A DNA stretch of 64,000 nt from UBA9926 sp913064795 (GTDB lineage Bacteria > Pseudomonadota > Gammaproteobacteria > Pseudomonadales > Azotimanducaceae). The position numbers were made by a program, and so were the translations under genes. This document shows, piece after piece, positions 52,168 to 59,245 of this stretch. Each line of letters opens with the position of its first letter. Position 1 is the first letter of the stretch. The notes beneath the pieces are model-generated. The model worked only from the letters and a program-made list of their open reading frames with translations, had not been told where the DNA came from and did not search any database. The stretch covers positions 62,001 to 126,000 of the forward strand of contig JBJKZD010000012.1 in the NCBI GenBank assembly GCA_045560765.1, in the 5' to 3' direction.

Positions 52168-53328
52168 TTAAGTGATGGCTTCGAGATCAGCCAGGGCTAA
52201 CAATCGTCGTGCAACGATGACGCGCATAATCTCGTTGGTTCCCTCAAGGATTTGATGGACGCGATTGTCGCGAATGTAACGTTCGAGGGGATACTCGCGC
52301 ATATAGCCGTATCCGCCATGAAGCTGCAGGGCCTCGTTGCAGATGTGAAACCCTGCATCGGTTGCAAAGCGTTTGGCCATCGCGGCGTAGGCGGTGGCCT
52401 CGGGATCGAGAGCATCCACTTTAAATGCGGCAAGACGAATCATTTGCCGGGCAGCAACGAGCTCGGTCGCCATGTCGGCTAATTTGAACTGAAGGGCTTG
52501 AAAGTTAGCCAAGGCTTCACCAAATTGTTCGCGCTCCTGCAAGTAGGCTTTTGATCGGTTCAGGGCTGCCTGGGCAGTACCGATGGAACAGGTCGCAATA
52601 TTAATTCGACCGCCGTCGAGACCCTTCATGGCAATCTTGAATCCATCCCCCTCCTGACCGACCCGGTTTGCCACAGGGACTTTAACGTTCTCGAATGTGA
52701 TCTCCCGAGTGGGTTGACTGTTCCAGCCCATTTTCTCGAGGTTATTGCCGTATTCGATGCCTGGCAAATCCGCTGGGATGGCAAGGCAGGTTATGCCTTT
52801 GGGGCCCGCAGCGCCGGTTCTCACCATGGTGACCAGGGTATCGGTTCCGCCGGCGCCTGAAATAAACATTTTACTGCCGTTGACGACGTAGTGATCCTCT
52901 TGGAGGATCGCTTGGGTCCTAATGGAGGCTGCATCAGAGCCGGCTCCGGGCTCTGTTAGGCAATAGCTGGCCAACTTTTTACCCGCAATCAAGTCCGGGC
53001 AAAGGGCCTCTGACAGCGTGGAATCGCCAAACGTCGCGATCATCCACGTTGCCATATTGTGAATAGAGATGTAGGCGGTTGTCGAGGTGCAGCCCATGGC
53101 CAGCTGCTCGAGAATGATGCTGGCATCGAGACGAGAAAGCCCCATGCCGCCGACGCTTTCGGGACAATAGAGGCCACAGAATCCAAGCTCTCCGGCGCGA
53201 GCGATCACCGCCTTAGGGAAGGTTTTATGGCGATCCCACTCTGCTGCATTCGGTGCCAACTCTCGATCAGAAAACTGTCTTGCCACGGATTGAAAGGCGG
53301 CTTGGTCTTCGCTGAGGTTATAGTTCAT
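52168..53328 (-). CDS. Acyl-CoA dehydrogenase (probable isobutyryl-CoA dehydrogenase)
   Basis: A canonical 386-residue ACAD: CPESVGGMGLSRLDASIILEQLAMGCTSTTAYISIHNM, YCLTEPGAGSDAASIRTQAILQEDHYVVNGSKMFISGAGGTDTLVTMVR, KAYLQEREQFGEALANFQALQFKLADMATELVAARQMIRLAA and QLHGGYGYMREYPLERYIRDNRVHQILEGTNEIMRVIVARRLL. The catalytic Glu is in the ILEGTNEIM region, as in short-chain ACADs. It is the first gene of the valine module, and the sequence is close in type to ACAD8. Isobutyryl-CoA as substrate follows from context. Confidence 0.9.
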   Translation of the reverse strand: MNYNLSEDQAAFQSVARQFSDRELAPNAAEWDRHKTFPKAVIARAGELGFCGLYCPESVGGMGLSRLDASIILEQLAMGCTSTTAYISIHNMATWMIATFGDSTLSEALCPDLIAGKKLASYCLTEPGAGSDAASIRTQAILQEDHYVVNGSKMFISGAGGTDTLVTMVRTGAAGPKGITCLAIPADLPGIEYGNNLEKMGWNSQPTREITFENVKVPVANRVGQEGDGFKIAMKGLDGGRINIATCSIGTAQAALNRSKAYLQEREQFGEALANFQALQFKLADMATELVAARQMIRLAAFKVDALDPEATAYAAMAKRFATDAGFHICNEALQLHGGYGYMREYPLERYIRDNRVHQILEGTNEIMRVIVARRLLALADLEAIT

Positions 53329-53433
53329 AAGGTGTCATCAAGTCAGTTAATCGGGCCTAGGTCGTTACGCGGGAACGCTGGCTCAAGTTATCGGCCATAA
53401 AAGCTTTGGTTTGCCGCTCAAAGTACCCAGTGG

Positions 53434-53449
53434 GTGCTCAGTCGAGCAC
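53434..53449. promoter_or_regulatory. Inverted repeat upstream of the valine operon
   Basis: GTGCTC-AGTC-GAGCAC is a perfect 6-base inverted repeat, 106 bases upstream of the acyl-CoA dehydrogenase start, within a 272-base gap that shows nothing else clear. It may be an operator; the short loop also allows a small hairpin. Confidence 0.3.
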
Positions 53450-53600
53450 GCTTTAATGTGCGTACTGTTCCCGGAGGGCGTCTGTTGTTCCGCGGTCTGT
53501 TCCAGCGCCCATCATAGTCAAAGCCAACGAAGATCGAAAGCAGGGGTCCGTGACCCAAGCTGCATCTTGATTCACGGTTTAGACCATTAGCATGAACCCT

Positions 53601-54311
53601 TTAGTGATGCGCATTCTTCAGTAGATGCGCGGCACCATGGACTTGTTGGATCGATGCATTCGTCCCAAACAGGCGCTCTTTCATTGTGCCATAGACTTTT
53701 CGATTCTTGCCAAGGTGCGCTAACGCTCCGGCTTTAGTCATGGCTTGATCGAGTAAGTCGGGAAGATCGCAGGCGGCACTGACAATGCCGGCTGATTCTG
53801 CTTCAGGCCCTGTCCATCGTCGAGCCAGTTGGACCGTTTCGAAAAATACGTTTGCAGGTAATTTGTGTTTAAACAAAGCGAGTTCGGCATCGGGAATGAC
53901 CATCCCGATTTCGACCTCATTGGCGCAGGCAAAGCCGCGGTCCGAGCGCATTAAGCGCACATCGTGGCATAAGGCCATCATAAAACCGGCGCCAAAAGCA
54001 TGGCCGTTGATGGCACAGATCGTAGGAACGGGCAAAGTGATTATTCTACCCATCAACGTCATAAATTCTTCGCCAAAGGCCTCTCGATCGCCTCCAGGAT
54101 GTGGGCCCTCGGACCCCCGCCAATCAAGATCAAGCCCATTGGAGAAGAACTTGGGGTGACTGCCCGTCGTGACCAAGGCGGCGGGGCCGCTTGAGGCCTC
54201 GACCTCATCGAGGGCGTCAGCAACAGCGCGAACGAAGGTCGTATTCCATCGGTTCTCACCATCATCCAAGGTCAATACAAAAATGTCGTCTGTGCGCGTT
54301 AATTGGATCAT
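53601..54311 (-). CDS. Enoyl-CoA isomerase/hydratase family protein
   Basis: A short crotonase of 236 residues: FVLTLDDGENRWNTTFVRAVADALDEVE, the oxyanion-hole KFFSNGLDLDW and CAINGHAFGAGFMMALCHDVRLMRSDRGFACANEVEIGM. ENRW and SNGLDLDW are typical of the Delta3-Delta2-enoyl-CoA isomerase-like subgroup; Glu in NEVEIGM would be the acid/base. The start ATG 54311 fits the family N-terminus; the open frame extends to 54401. It is separated from the valine operon and may serve oxidation of unsaturated acids. Confidence 0.82.
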   Translation of the reverse strand: MIQLTRTDDIFVLTLDDGENRWNTTFVRAVADALDEVEASSGPAALVTTGSHPKFFSNGLDLDWRGSEGPHPGGDREAFGEEFMTLMGRIITLPVPTICAINGHAFGAGFMMALCHDVRLMRSDRGFACANEVEIGMVIPDAELALFKHKLPANVFFETVQLARRWTGPEAESAGIVSAACDLPDLLDQAMTKAGALAHLGKNRKVYGTMKERLFGTNASIQQVHGAAHLLKNAHH

Positions 54312-54424
54312 CTTAGGTCTCTGGATTTCTTCGAGACTGCAGTATGTATGAACTCTGTGGAGGTGCCAAGGAGCGGTTGGGGCGGTGGGTTGGATTTCCA
54401 ATCGGGATGTTTTATTTTTAGGTC

Positions 54425-54895
54425 ATGGAAGCGTTATTGGAATCAGACCTGCGGAATTGCTTTGGAGAAGTTGAAGAGCTCGTGCTTCCCGACTTAAAAG
54501 AAGTGGTTTGGTCTAATTTGGATTTTCTGGGCTGGGTTCATCCCTCGGGTCATCTTGGTTACATTGCGACGCTGTCTCCCAAGGATGGTTGTTTGCGAGG
54601 CGTGGTATTGCGCCGACATGCGAGACCCTCTCGGCGGGTTCGGCTCGAACTGTGCAGCTTGTGTCACCACGTCCACAGCGCAGGGGGCACTGCGATGTTC
54701 ACGATCACTGAGGCAGGTAGCCGGGGACGACGAATGATATCAAACGTTGTTTGCGGCGATCTTTCCTGTAGTCTCAGAGTGCGTAACTTAATTAATCCCT
54801 CAAGTTTGATGCACGAAACGATGTATCTTGAGGCGAAGGTTTGGCGTATCCTGCAGCATCTTCATCGCTGGTTAACGCGAACAAAACACTTGTGA
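54425..54895 (+). CDS. FBP-domain (EF-G-binding-like) zinc-finger protein
   Basis: The 156-residue protein matches the FBP C-terminal domain of elongation factor G-binding proteins: LGWVHPSGHLGYIATL, VRLELCSLCHHVHSAGGTAMFT, and VVCGDLSCSLRVRN. The four cysteines (C-x2-C and C-x4-C) form a treble-clef zinc finger. Members of the family can rescue EF-G from fusidic acid; stand-alone chromosomal copies such as this have no proven role. No operon partner is clear; the MFS gene follows after 103 bases. Confidence 0.8.
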   Translation: MEALLESDLRNCFGEVEELVLPDLKEVVWSNLDFLGWVHPSGHLGYIATLSPKDGCLRGVVLRRHARPSRRVRLELCSLCHHVHSAGGTAMFTITEAGSRGRRMISNVVCGDLSCSLRVRNLINPSSLMHETMYLEAKVWRILQHLHRWLTRTKHL

Positions 54896-54998
54896 TCGAA
54901 GCATTGACTGAGCGATCCTGCGCAACAAAATTATCTTCGCTTTTGATTTAAAACCCCTAGCCTAAGCGCATTGATGGCGCTAAAAGCGGACACCGCAA

Positions 54999-56252
54999 TT
55001 GATATCTCACGTTTTGGTCAATCTGAGGGAGACATTCAAGCCAACTGGCCAGCTCTTCTATGGGTGGTATATCGTGGCCGCAGCGGGGGGGCTGCAAATG
55101 CTCGCGAGTCTCCTATGGATGCAGTCCTATGGGGCTTATGTGGTCTTTCTTCAACAGGAATTTGGTTGGAGTAAAACTGTTGTTGCAGGCGCGTTTGCGC
55201 TCACTCGGATAGAAAGCGGTATTTTGGGACCGCTTCAGGGCTGGCTCGTGGACCGGTACGGACCGAGGATTATCCTTCAGATCGGCGTCGTCCTTTTTGG
55301 ACTGGGGTTTATCGGGTTCAGCCGGGTTGAAACGTTGTTAGAGTTCTATCTGTGTTTCGCCGTGATTGCTCTGGGCTCAAGTTTAGGTGGATTTGCCACA
55401 GTCATGGTCTCCATTGTGAGCTGGTTCAATCGTCATCGAGCCAAGGCGGTTGCTTTTTCACAAATCGGTTATGCCTTGGGGGGGATGTGCGTGCCCCTGG
55501 TGGTGCTCGCTTTAGAGGCTTTTGGCTGGCGGGCCACCGCGTTTTATTCGGGCTTCCTTGTGATCTTACTGGGGCTCCCTATGGCCCAAGCCGTTCGGCA
55601 TCGCCCTGAAACCTCCGGGGACGTGCCTGATGGCCGGGTGTTGCCTGCGCTTAACCCGAACGCGCAAATTCGAGCCGACATGACCGCGGGGCAGGCCATG
55701 AAAACGCCTGCGTTTTGGCTGATCAGCTTGGGTCATGCGTCGGCCTTATTGACTGTGTCGGCAGTGATGGTGCACCTGGTGCCGCATCTGACCGAGGGGC
55801 TCAATTTTTCGTTGGGTCGTGCTGCGCTGATGGTCACGCTGGTCACCGCTTGTCAGCTTGTAGGTCAACTGCTGGGCGGTGTTTTGGGCGATCGTTTTGA
55901 CAAGCGGTGGATCTGTGTGCTCTGCATGGTCGCTCACACCGGAGGGTTGCTGCTATTGGCCTATGCAACGAGCCAAGTTGATGTGGTTTTGTTTGCGGTG
56001 CTCCATGGCTTGGCGTGGGGTATCCGGGGCCCTTTGATGGTCGCACTTCGAGCCGATTATTTTGGCGCAGCCTCCTTCGGAACCATCATGGGATTTTCAT
56101 CGCTCATCGTAATGCTTGGAATGTCTTTTGGTCCCTTAGTGGCAGGATTGTTCGCGGATTATTATGGCGACTATCAGCTTGGTCTGACGGTTTTAGCGTT
56201 GACGGCCTTTTTGGGCTGCTTCTGCTTTTTGGGCGCGCGTCGCCCTGAGTAG
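54999..56252 (+). CDS. Major facilitator superfamily transporter
   Basis: The 417-residue protein has twelve predicted membrane helices. After a short cytoplasmic head comes LFYGWYIVAAAGGLQML, then the loop motif GWLVDRYGPRIILQIG (the conserved D-x-x-GxR after helix 2), SWFNRHRAKAVAFSQIGYALGGM and, in the second half, GGVLGDRFDKRWICVL. It resembles the monocarboxylate/oxalate group (OFA). The start codon is uncertain (TTG 54999 without a good ribosome binding site). Substrate unknown. It converges on the selenoprotein gene. Confidence 0.87.
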   Translation: MISHVLVNLRETFKPTGQLFYGWYIVAAAGGLQMLASLLWMQSYGAYVVFLQQEFGWSKTVVAGAFALTRIESGILGPLQGWLVDRYGPRIILQIGVVLFGLGFIGFSRVETLLEFYLCFAVIALGSSLGGFATVMVSIVSWFNRHRAKAVAFSQIGYALGGMCVPLVVLALEAFGWRATAFYSGFLVILLGLPMAQAVRHRPETSGDVPDGRVLPALNPNAQIRADMTAGQAMKTPAFWLISLGHASALLTVSAVMVHLVPHLTEGLNFSLGRAALMVTLVTACQLVGQLLGGVLGDRFDKRWICVLCMVAHTGGLLLLAYATSQVDVVLFAVLHGLAWGIRGPLMVALRADYFGAASFGTIMGFSSLIVMLGMSFGPLVAGLFADYYGDYQLGLTVLALTAFLGCFCFLGARRPE

Positions 56253-56304
56253 GCTAAGGGCATTGAATTGGACATTGAACTTGAGCGTGGCGTTCAGAAT
56301 GTTC

Positions 56305-57444
56305 TCATACATCCTCATGCGACGGTTGCAGCGAATGTTGCGCGCTCGCGAAGGCTGCAAGACCCAAGGCCTCCCGGATTGCGATCCCCCCAGGGGCGCT
56401 CATGTCATCGACTGGGATGCCGGTTGCGTCAGCGATTCTCACCATGCGCTGAAAGTTTGCGGCGACTCCTGCGGCCTCAACAACGAGCTCAGGAGAACTC
56501 GCTTCCAGCAGACTGTGTCTAGCGGATGCTAGAAGGTGTTGATCGCCAGACATGAAGGCTTCAGTAAAAGCGAGCAGAGCCTGGCCATGAGGAATACCTA
56601 GATTAGCTGCGCTTTCATTGCCCAGCAAAGCATCTAAATCAATGTGAGTATCTGTGGCTTGCGCGCTCGCACGGAGCATCGATGCATGGGCATTGGTTCA
56701 GTAAAAGCACTGGTTTATTGCAGACACTCGCCCGGCGATCAGTTCCATCTGCATTCTGTTTAAAAGTCTGGAATCAGCCTGGACGAGGTTGCCCATTTCT
56801 TCGACCTGTAAATAAAACGCACCCGCGATCCGCTTCCATTGCCTTACAAGATCCGGTGTGCCAGAGAGTGCACGAATGACATTGGCCCCAAACCCTTTCG
56901 GCCACAGATCCTGATCGGCGGGCATCAAACCGGACCTTGGAATCATGGGCACAAAGCCCGTGGTTTGCTCCAGAGTCGCCGGCTGGGCTCGGGAAGGGTT
57001 TCCTGGTCTCGGGTGGGGTAGCGAAGGTAAGGGTAGGTCCAGCGCACGATGAAATTCATCGATACTAAAAATGCAGACCACGACACCAACAAGTTCAACA
57101 TAGGCCAGTCTTGATAACCCATCAGCTTCCAGCGCGTCCAGCTGAGTTCGCGTAATACGGCCTTGATCGGTAATGATCTGATGAACAATCCCAATCACCT
57201 CGTCGCCAAGGTGGGGTGATGGCGGATGCTGGCCGAGGATTTGGCCCCTAGACAAAGCCGCTTTTTTTTTCTGGCAAAGCGCGCACCGGTTGGCCAGACG
57301 GCTTTCCTCGGCGATGGCAATTTTTTCGGCGGCTGTCCACCAGTAACCGGGCTGGCTGAGGAAGCTCAAGAATGAATCGTTGGCGCTTTGGATATCAGAG
57401 CGATTGTCTAACGCTGATTTCAGTGCGGGTGCGTCGGCGGTCAA
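56305..57444 (-). CDS. AhpD-like alkylhydroperoxidase-related protein, probable selenoprotein (Sec249 encoded by TGA)
   Basis: One reading frame of 379 residues is broken only by an in-frame TGA at 56700-56698. With TGA read as selenocysteine the active site is Cys246-Phe-Tyr-Sec249-Thr-Asn-Ala-His253, preceded by Glu234. The spacing Glu-12-Cys-3-Sec-4-His is exactly that of the AhpD proton-relay (E118, C130, C133, H137 in the Mycobacterium enzyme), so Sec replaces the catalytic Cys. A second pair C54-A-L-C57 lies in the N-terminal half. The frame continues for 130 residues of helical, family-like sequence after the TGA, so a decayed gene is unlikely. Start TTG 57444 has AGAGGA six bases upstream. 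Known AhpD/CMD-fold selenoproteins carry the same C-x-x-U motif. Expected role: thiol-dependent peroxide or disulfide reduction. Confidence 0.82.
56660..56686 (-). promoter_or_regulatory. Candidate bacterial SECIS hairpin after the TGA codon
   Basis: Downstream of the TGA on the minus strand, TGCTC (56678-56674) and GAGCG (56668-56664) enclose the loop CGTGC, with G as second loop base. An outer TGC (56686-56684) and GCA (56662-56660) extend the stem past an internal loop. The apical loop begins 24 bases after the TGA, within the usual range of bacterial SECIS elements. The structure is modest and was found by eye. Confidence 0.5.
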
Positions 57445-57752
57445 AATTGATCCTCTAATTCTGAGTGCTAAAAACAATACTGGCTCTCGGCCGGTTCTGC
57501 AACGATGGTTAGAGAGGCATCTATGACCCATCCTCCATCAGTGCTTTCGGCGAGCCAGGCCATCGCGCCTAGGGTGCTTCAGAATCAGGGATGCCTTTAG
57601 TGCAGGGGGTGAGATAGGCCATTTCCATTTGGGGTTGGGTCTTTGATTGTCTTCCCAGGAGCGGGGCGCGGGTTCCCTAGGACGGCTGCGGTGGTACCCG
57701 TTGGCCGCTCAAAAGACCAGGCATAAAGCCAGTTTTGTTACCCGGAGCAGGC

Positions 57753-57758
57753 TATAAT
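57753..57758 (+). promoter_or_regulatory. Consensus -10 box of the structured RNA
   Basis: A perfect TATAAT after GGC lies just before the paired 5' end of the candidate 6S RNA, placing transcription start near 57765. No good -35 hexamer lies at 16-18 bases; the best nearby is CAGTTT. Confidence 0.55.
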
Positions 57759-57935
57759 TTAACTGAGGTGACGGCTAAGCCCCCTGATCCGAGGAGTGCA
57801 AAATAGCCAGCGGCCGAGCCCTTTCTCCTTGGCGGGGTGACTGGGAGATGCAGCGGACAGGGTTAGCAGCACTCTAAGACACGCGCATTGCAACAAGCGT
57901 GCCCAAGGGTAATGGGCGCCGCACCGTTAACCTAG
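57759..57935 (+). ncRNA. ssrS: 6S RNA-like structured RNA
   Basis: A segment of about 175 bases, the size of 6S RNA, that folds as one long rod. End helices: TTAAC (57759-57763) with GTTAA (57926-57930), GGTG (57767-57770) with CACC (57922-57925), CGGC (57772-57775) with GCCG (57918-57921), and GCCC (57779-57782) with GGGC (57914-57917). A further helix pairs GAGTGC (57794-57799) with GCACTC (57869-57874). The bulged CCCCTGA at 57781-57787 and AAGGGTAA near 57905 resemble the conserved sides of 6S RNA, which binds sigma-70 polymerase. It lacks the ygfA neighbour of enterobacteria. The assignment is by eye and could be another structured RNA. Confidence 0.5.
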
Positions 57936-58088
57936 GGGTGGGCGGTGGGGAAATTTGAGCCAGCCTCCAAGGTCTTGAACTGGCTGCGCGCTTGGCTCAG
58001 CAAGTCCTCCGGAACCTGCTTGCTGAGGTGGGAATGTGATTGCGGTTGCAGAAGGGATTGAATGTTATGAAAAAAATGAGAGGTCGAA

Positions 58089-58652
58089 GTGATTGACACG
58101 CCGCTTGGGTGGTTAGCGGAGGCCGGGATTGAGCGCTTTCGACTGAGACAGTCGCCAGAGGCGCAATCACCAGAGCCGAATACACAGACGGCTAACGTAA
58201 TCCCCCAACCCGCCGCAGTCGTCCCGGCGCGCCGTAATCTTGATGCAGTTGTTCAGTGGACCGTGCGGATTCGTAACTATCGAACCGTGGCGACCTTGGT
58301 GATTTTTGATCAACCGCTGTCCCCAAACGATTTTAAGGCGCTTGAGCGCTTGTCGAATGATATTGGAATGGCGGTGAATGGAATGGCGACCCAACCACTA
58401 TTGCAAGAGCAGCGTTTCAGCAGTCAGGACGACGCCATGGTTGATGTGGAAAGTGCGCAGCGCTGGTTGCAGGAGCTTCCCGCGCCTGTGGTATTGCTTG
58501 CTGGTGAATGTGGGCCATTTTCGAATCTATTGATCCAGGCCGGTCAGACTCGGCAACCCGCTCCGATATTGATGAACGGCATTTTGAGCACGTCTGAAAC
58601 GCTCATTAAAAAGCGTGAGTTGTGGCAGGCGCTGAGCGCCGGGCTGCACTAG
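58089..58652 (+). CDS. holD: HolD-like DNA polymerase III psi subunit (by synteny)
   Basis: The 187-residue product is poorly conserved, but it directly precedes rimI and then prfC, the place of holD in Escherichia coli. Its N-terminus LGWLAEAGIERFRLRQ parallels the psi sequence LQQLGITQWSLRRP that binds the clamp loader, and its end KKRELWQALSAGL parallels the psi C-terminal ALWQQI. The middle part (PAPVVLLAGECGPFSNLLIQAGQ) fits the psi core, related to nucleotide-glycosylase folds. If right, it links SSB and chi to the clamp loader. Start GTG 58089 with GAGAGG upstream. Its stop codon begins the repeat array before rimI. Confidence 0.6.
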   Translation: MIDTPLGWLAEAGIERFRLRQSPEAQSPEPNTQTANVIPQPAAVVPARRNLDAVVQWTVRIRNYRTVATLVIFDQPLSPNDFKALERLSNDIGMAVNGMATQPLLQEQRFSSQDDAMVDVESAQRWLQELPAPVVLLAGECGPFSNLLIQAGQTRQPAPILMNGILSTSETLIKKRELWQALSAGLH

Positions 58653-58749
58653 TGGAAAGCTCTATAGAGCAGAGCTTTTAGTGCAAAGCGAGTAGTGGAA
58701 AGCTCTTTAGTGGAAAGCATTTAGTGGACAACCCGTAATGGAAAGCCCG
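58650..58749 (+). repeat. Seven 14-15 bp repeats from the holD-like stop to the rimI start
   Basis: Units start at 58650, 58665, 58679, 58693, 58708, 58722 and 58736 and follow TAGTGGAAAGC plus three or four variable bases. The first unit begins with the TAG stop of the holD-like gene; the last (TAATGGAAAGCCCG) contains the rimI ATG and its first codons. Each unit therefore brings a TAG/TAA and a GGAAAG that could mimic a weak ribosome binding site. Two units (4th, 5th) share 13 of the first 13 bases. Confidence 0.9.
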
Positions 58750-59193
58750 TGGGTGAACATTCGAGACATGAAGCATATAGACCTGCCTTATGTCTTGAGA
58801 AATGAGTTAGCGGCGTATCCGCATCCTTGGAAAGAAGGTCATTTTAGGACCAGTCTCAACGGTGGGGACGATTGTTTTGTGATCGAGCGCGCAGATCAGT
58901 TAACGGGCCATGGCATCTTGAGCTCTGGGGCCGGGGAAGCACATGTATTGAATCTCTGTGTCCATCCAGACGCCCAAGGTTGTGGCCTAGGACGTCGACT
59001 GTTGACCCATCTTTTGGAGACGGCTGCACAGAAATCGGTGAACGTCGTTTTTTTGGAAGTGCGTGCTTCTAACCAGAGTGCGCGTGCGCTTTACGAGTCG
59101 GCGGGATTTAACGAAATGGGTCTTCGCCGGAATTATTATCCTGATGCATCTGGAAGAGAGGATGCGGTTCTGATGGGCAAGGAATTGGTGTAG
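58738..59193 (+). CDS. rimI: Ribosomal-protein alanine N-acetyltransferase, RimI-like
   Basis: The 151-residue GNAT acetyltransferase matches RimI, which acetylates the N-terminal Ala of ribosomal protein S18: NELAAYPHPWKEGHFRTSL, the acetyl-CoA pocket VLNLCVHPDAQGCGLGRRLLTHLLETA (Q-x-x-G-x-G/A) and FLEVRASNQSARALYESAGFNEMGLRRNYYPDASGREDAVLMGKEL. Its ATG and first three codons (MESP) are part of the repeat array. The prfC gene follows, as in related genomes. Confidence 0.9.
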   Translation: MESPWVNIRDMKHIDLPYVLRNELAAYPHPWKEGHFRTSLNGGDDCFVIERADQLTGHGILSSGAGEAHVLNLCVHPDAQGCGLGRRLLTHLLETAAQKSVNVVFLEVRASNQSARALYESAGFNEMGLRRNYYPDASGREDAVLMGKELV

Positions 59194-59212
59194 TTCAACC
59201 CCGCCAAACGGC

Positions 59213-59218
59213 TATAAT
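59213..59218 (+). promoter_or_regulatory. prfC: -10 box of the prfC promoter
   Basis: A perfect TATAAT preceded by GGC lies 28 bases before the prfC ATG and 20 bases after the rimI stop. The -35 region inside the end of rimI is weak. It would give prfC a promoter of its own. Confidence 0.45.
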
Positions 59219-59245
59219 GCGCGGCTTATTGGACGAGGTAAGCTC

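Larger units (their letters stand above)
57445..58088. other. Long non-coding region holding a structured RNA and an inverted repeat
   Basis: A gap of 644 bases without an ORF of merit. It contains the leader of the selenoprotein gene, the 6S-like RNA at 57759-57935, and a perfect 9-base inverted repeat CTCAGCAAG (57996-58004) and CTTGCTGAG (58019-58027), which may end the RNA transcript though it lacks a T-run. The rest shows no recognisable signal. Confidence 0.6.

Noticed and set aside
56305..57531. Two separate genes (277 and 124 codons) or a pseudogene with a nonsense mutation
   Set aside because: Both parts are in one frame, the second has no ribosome binding site at its ATG, and the TGA falls exactly on the catalytic Cys codon of a family with known selenoproteins.
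57720..57940. tRNA-Sec, RNase P RNA, tmRNA or SRP RNA
   Set aside because: No anticodon arm or CCA acceptor pairing for a tRNA, no GGAGGAAAGTCCGG core, no tag reading frame, and no SRP GGAAG loop could be found; 6S RNA is the better match.
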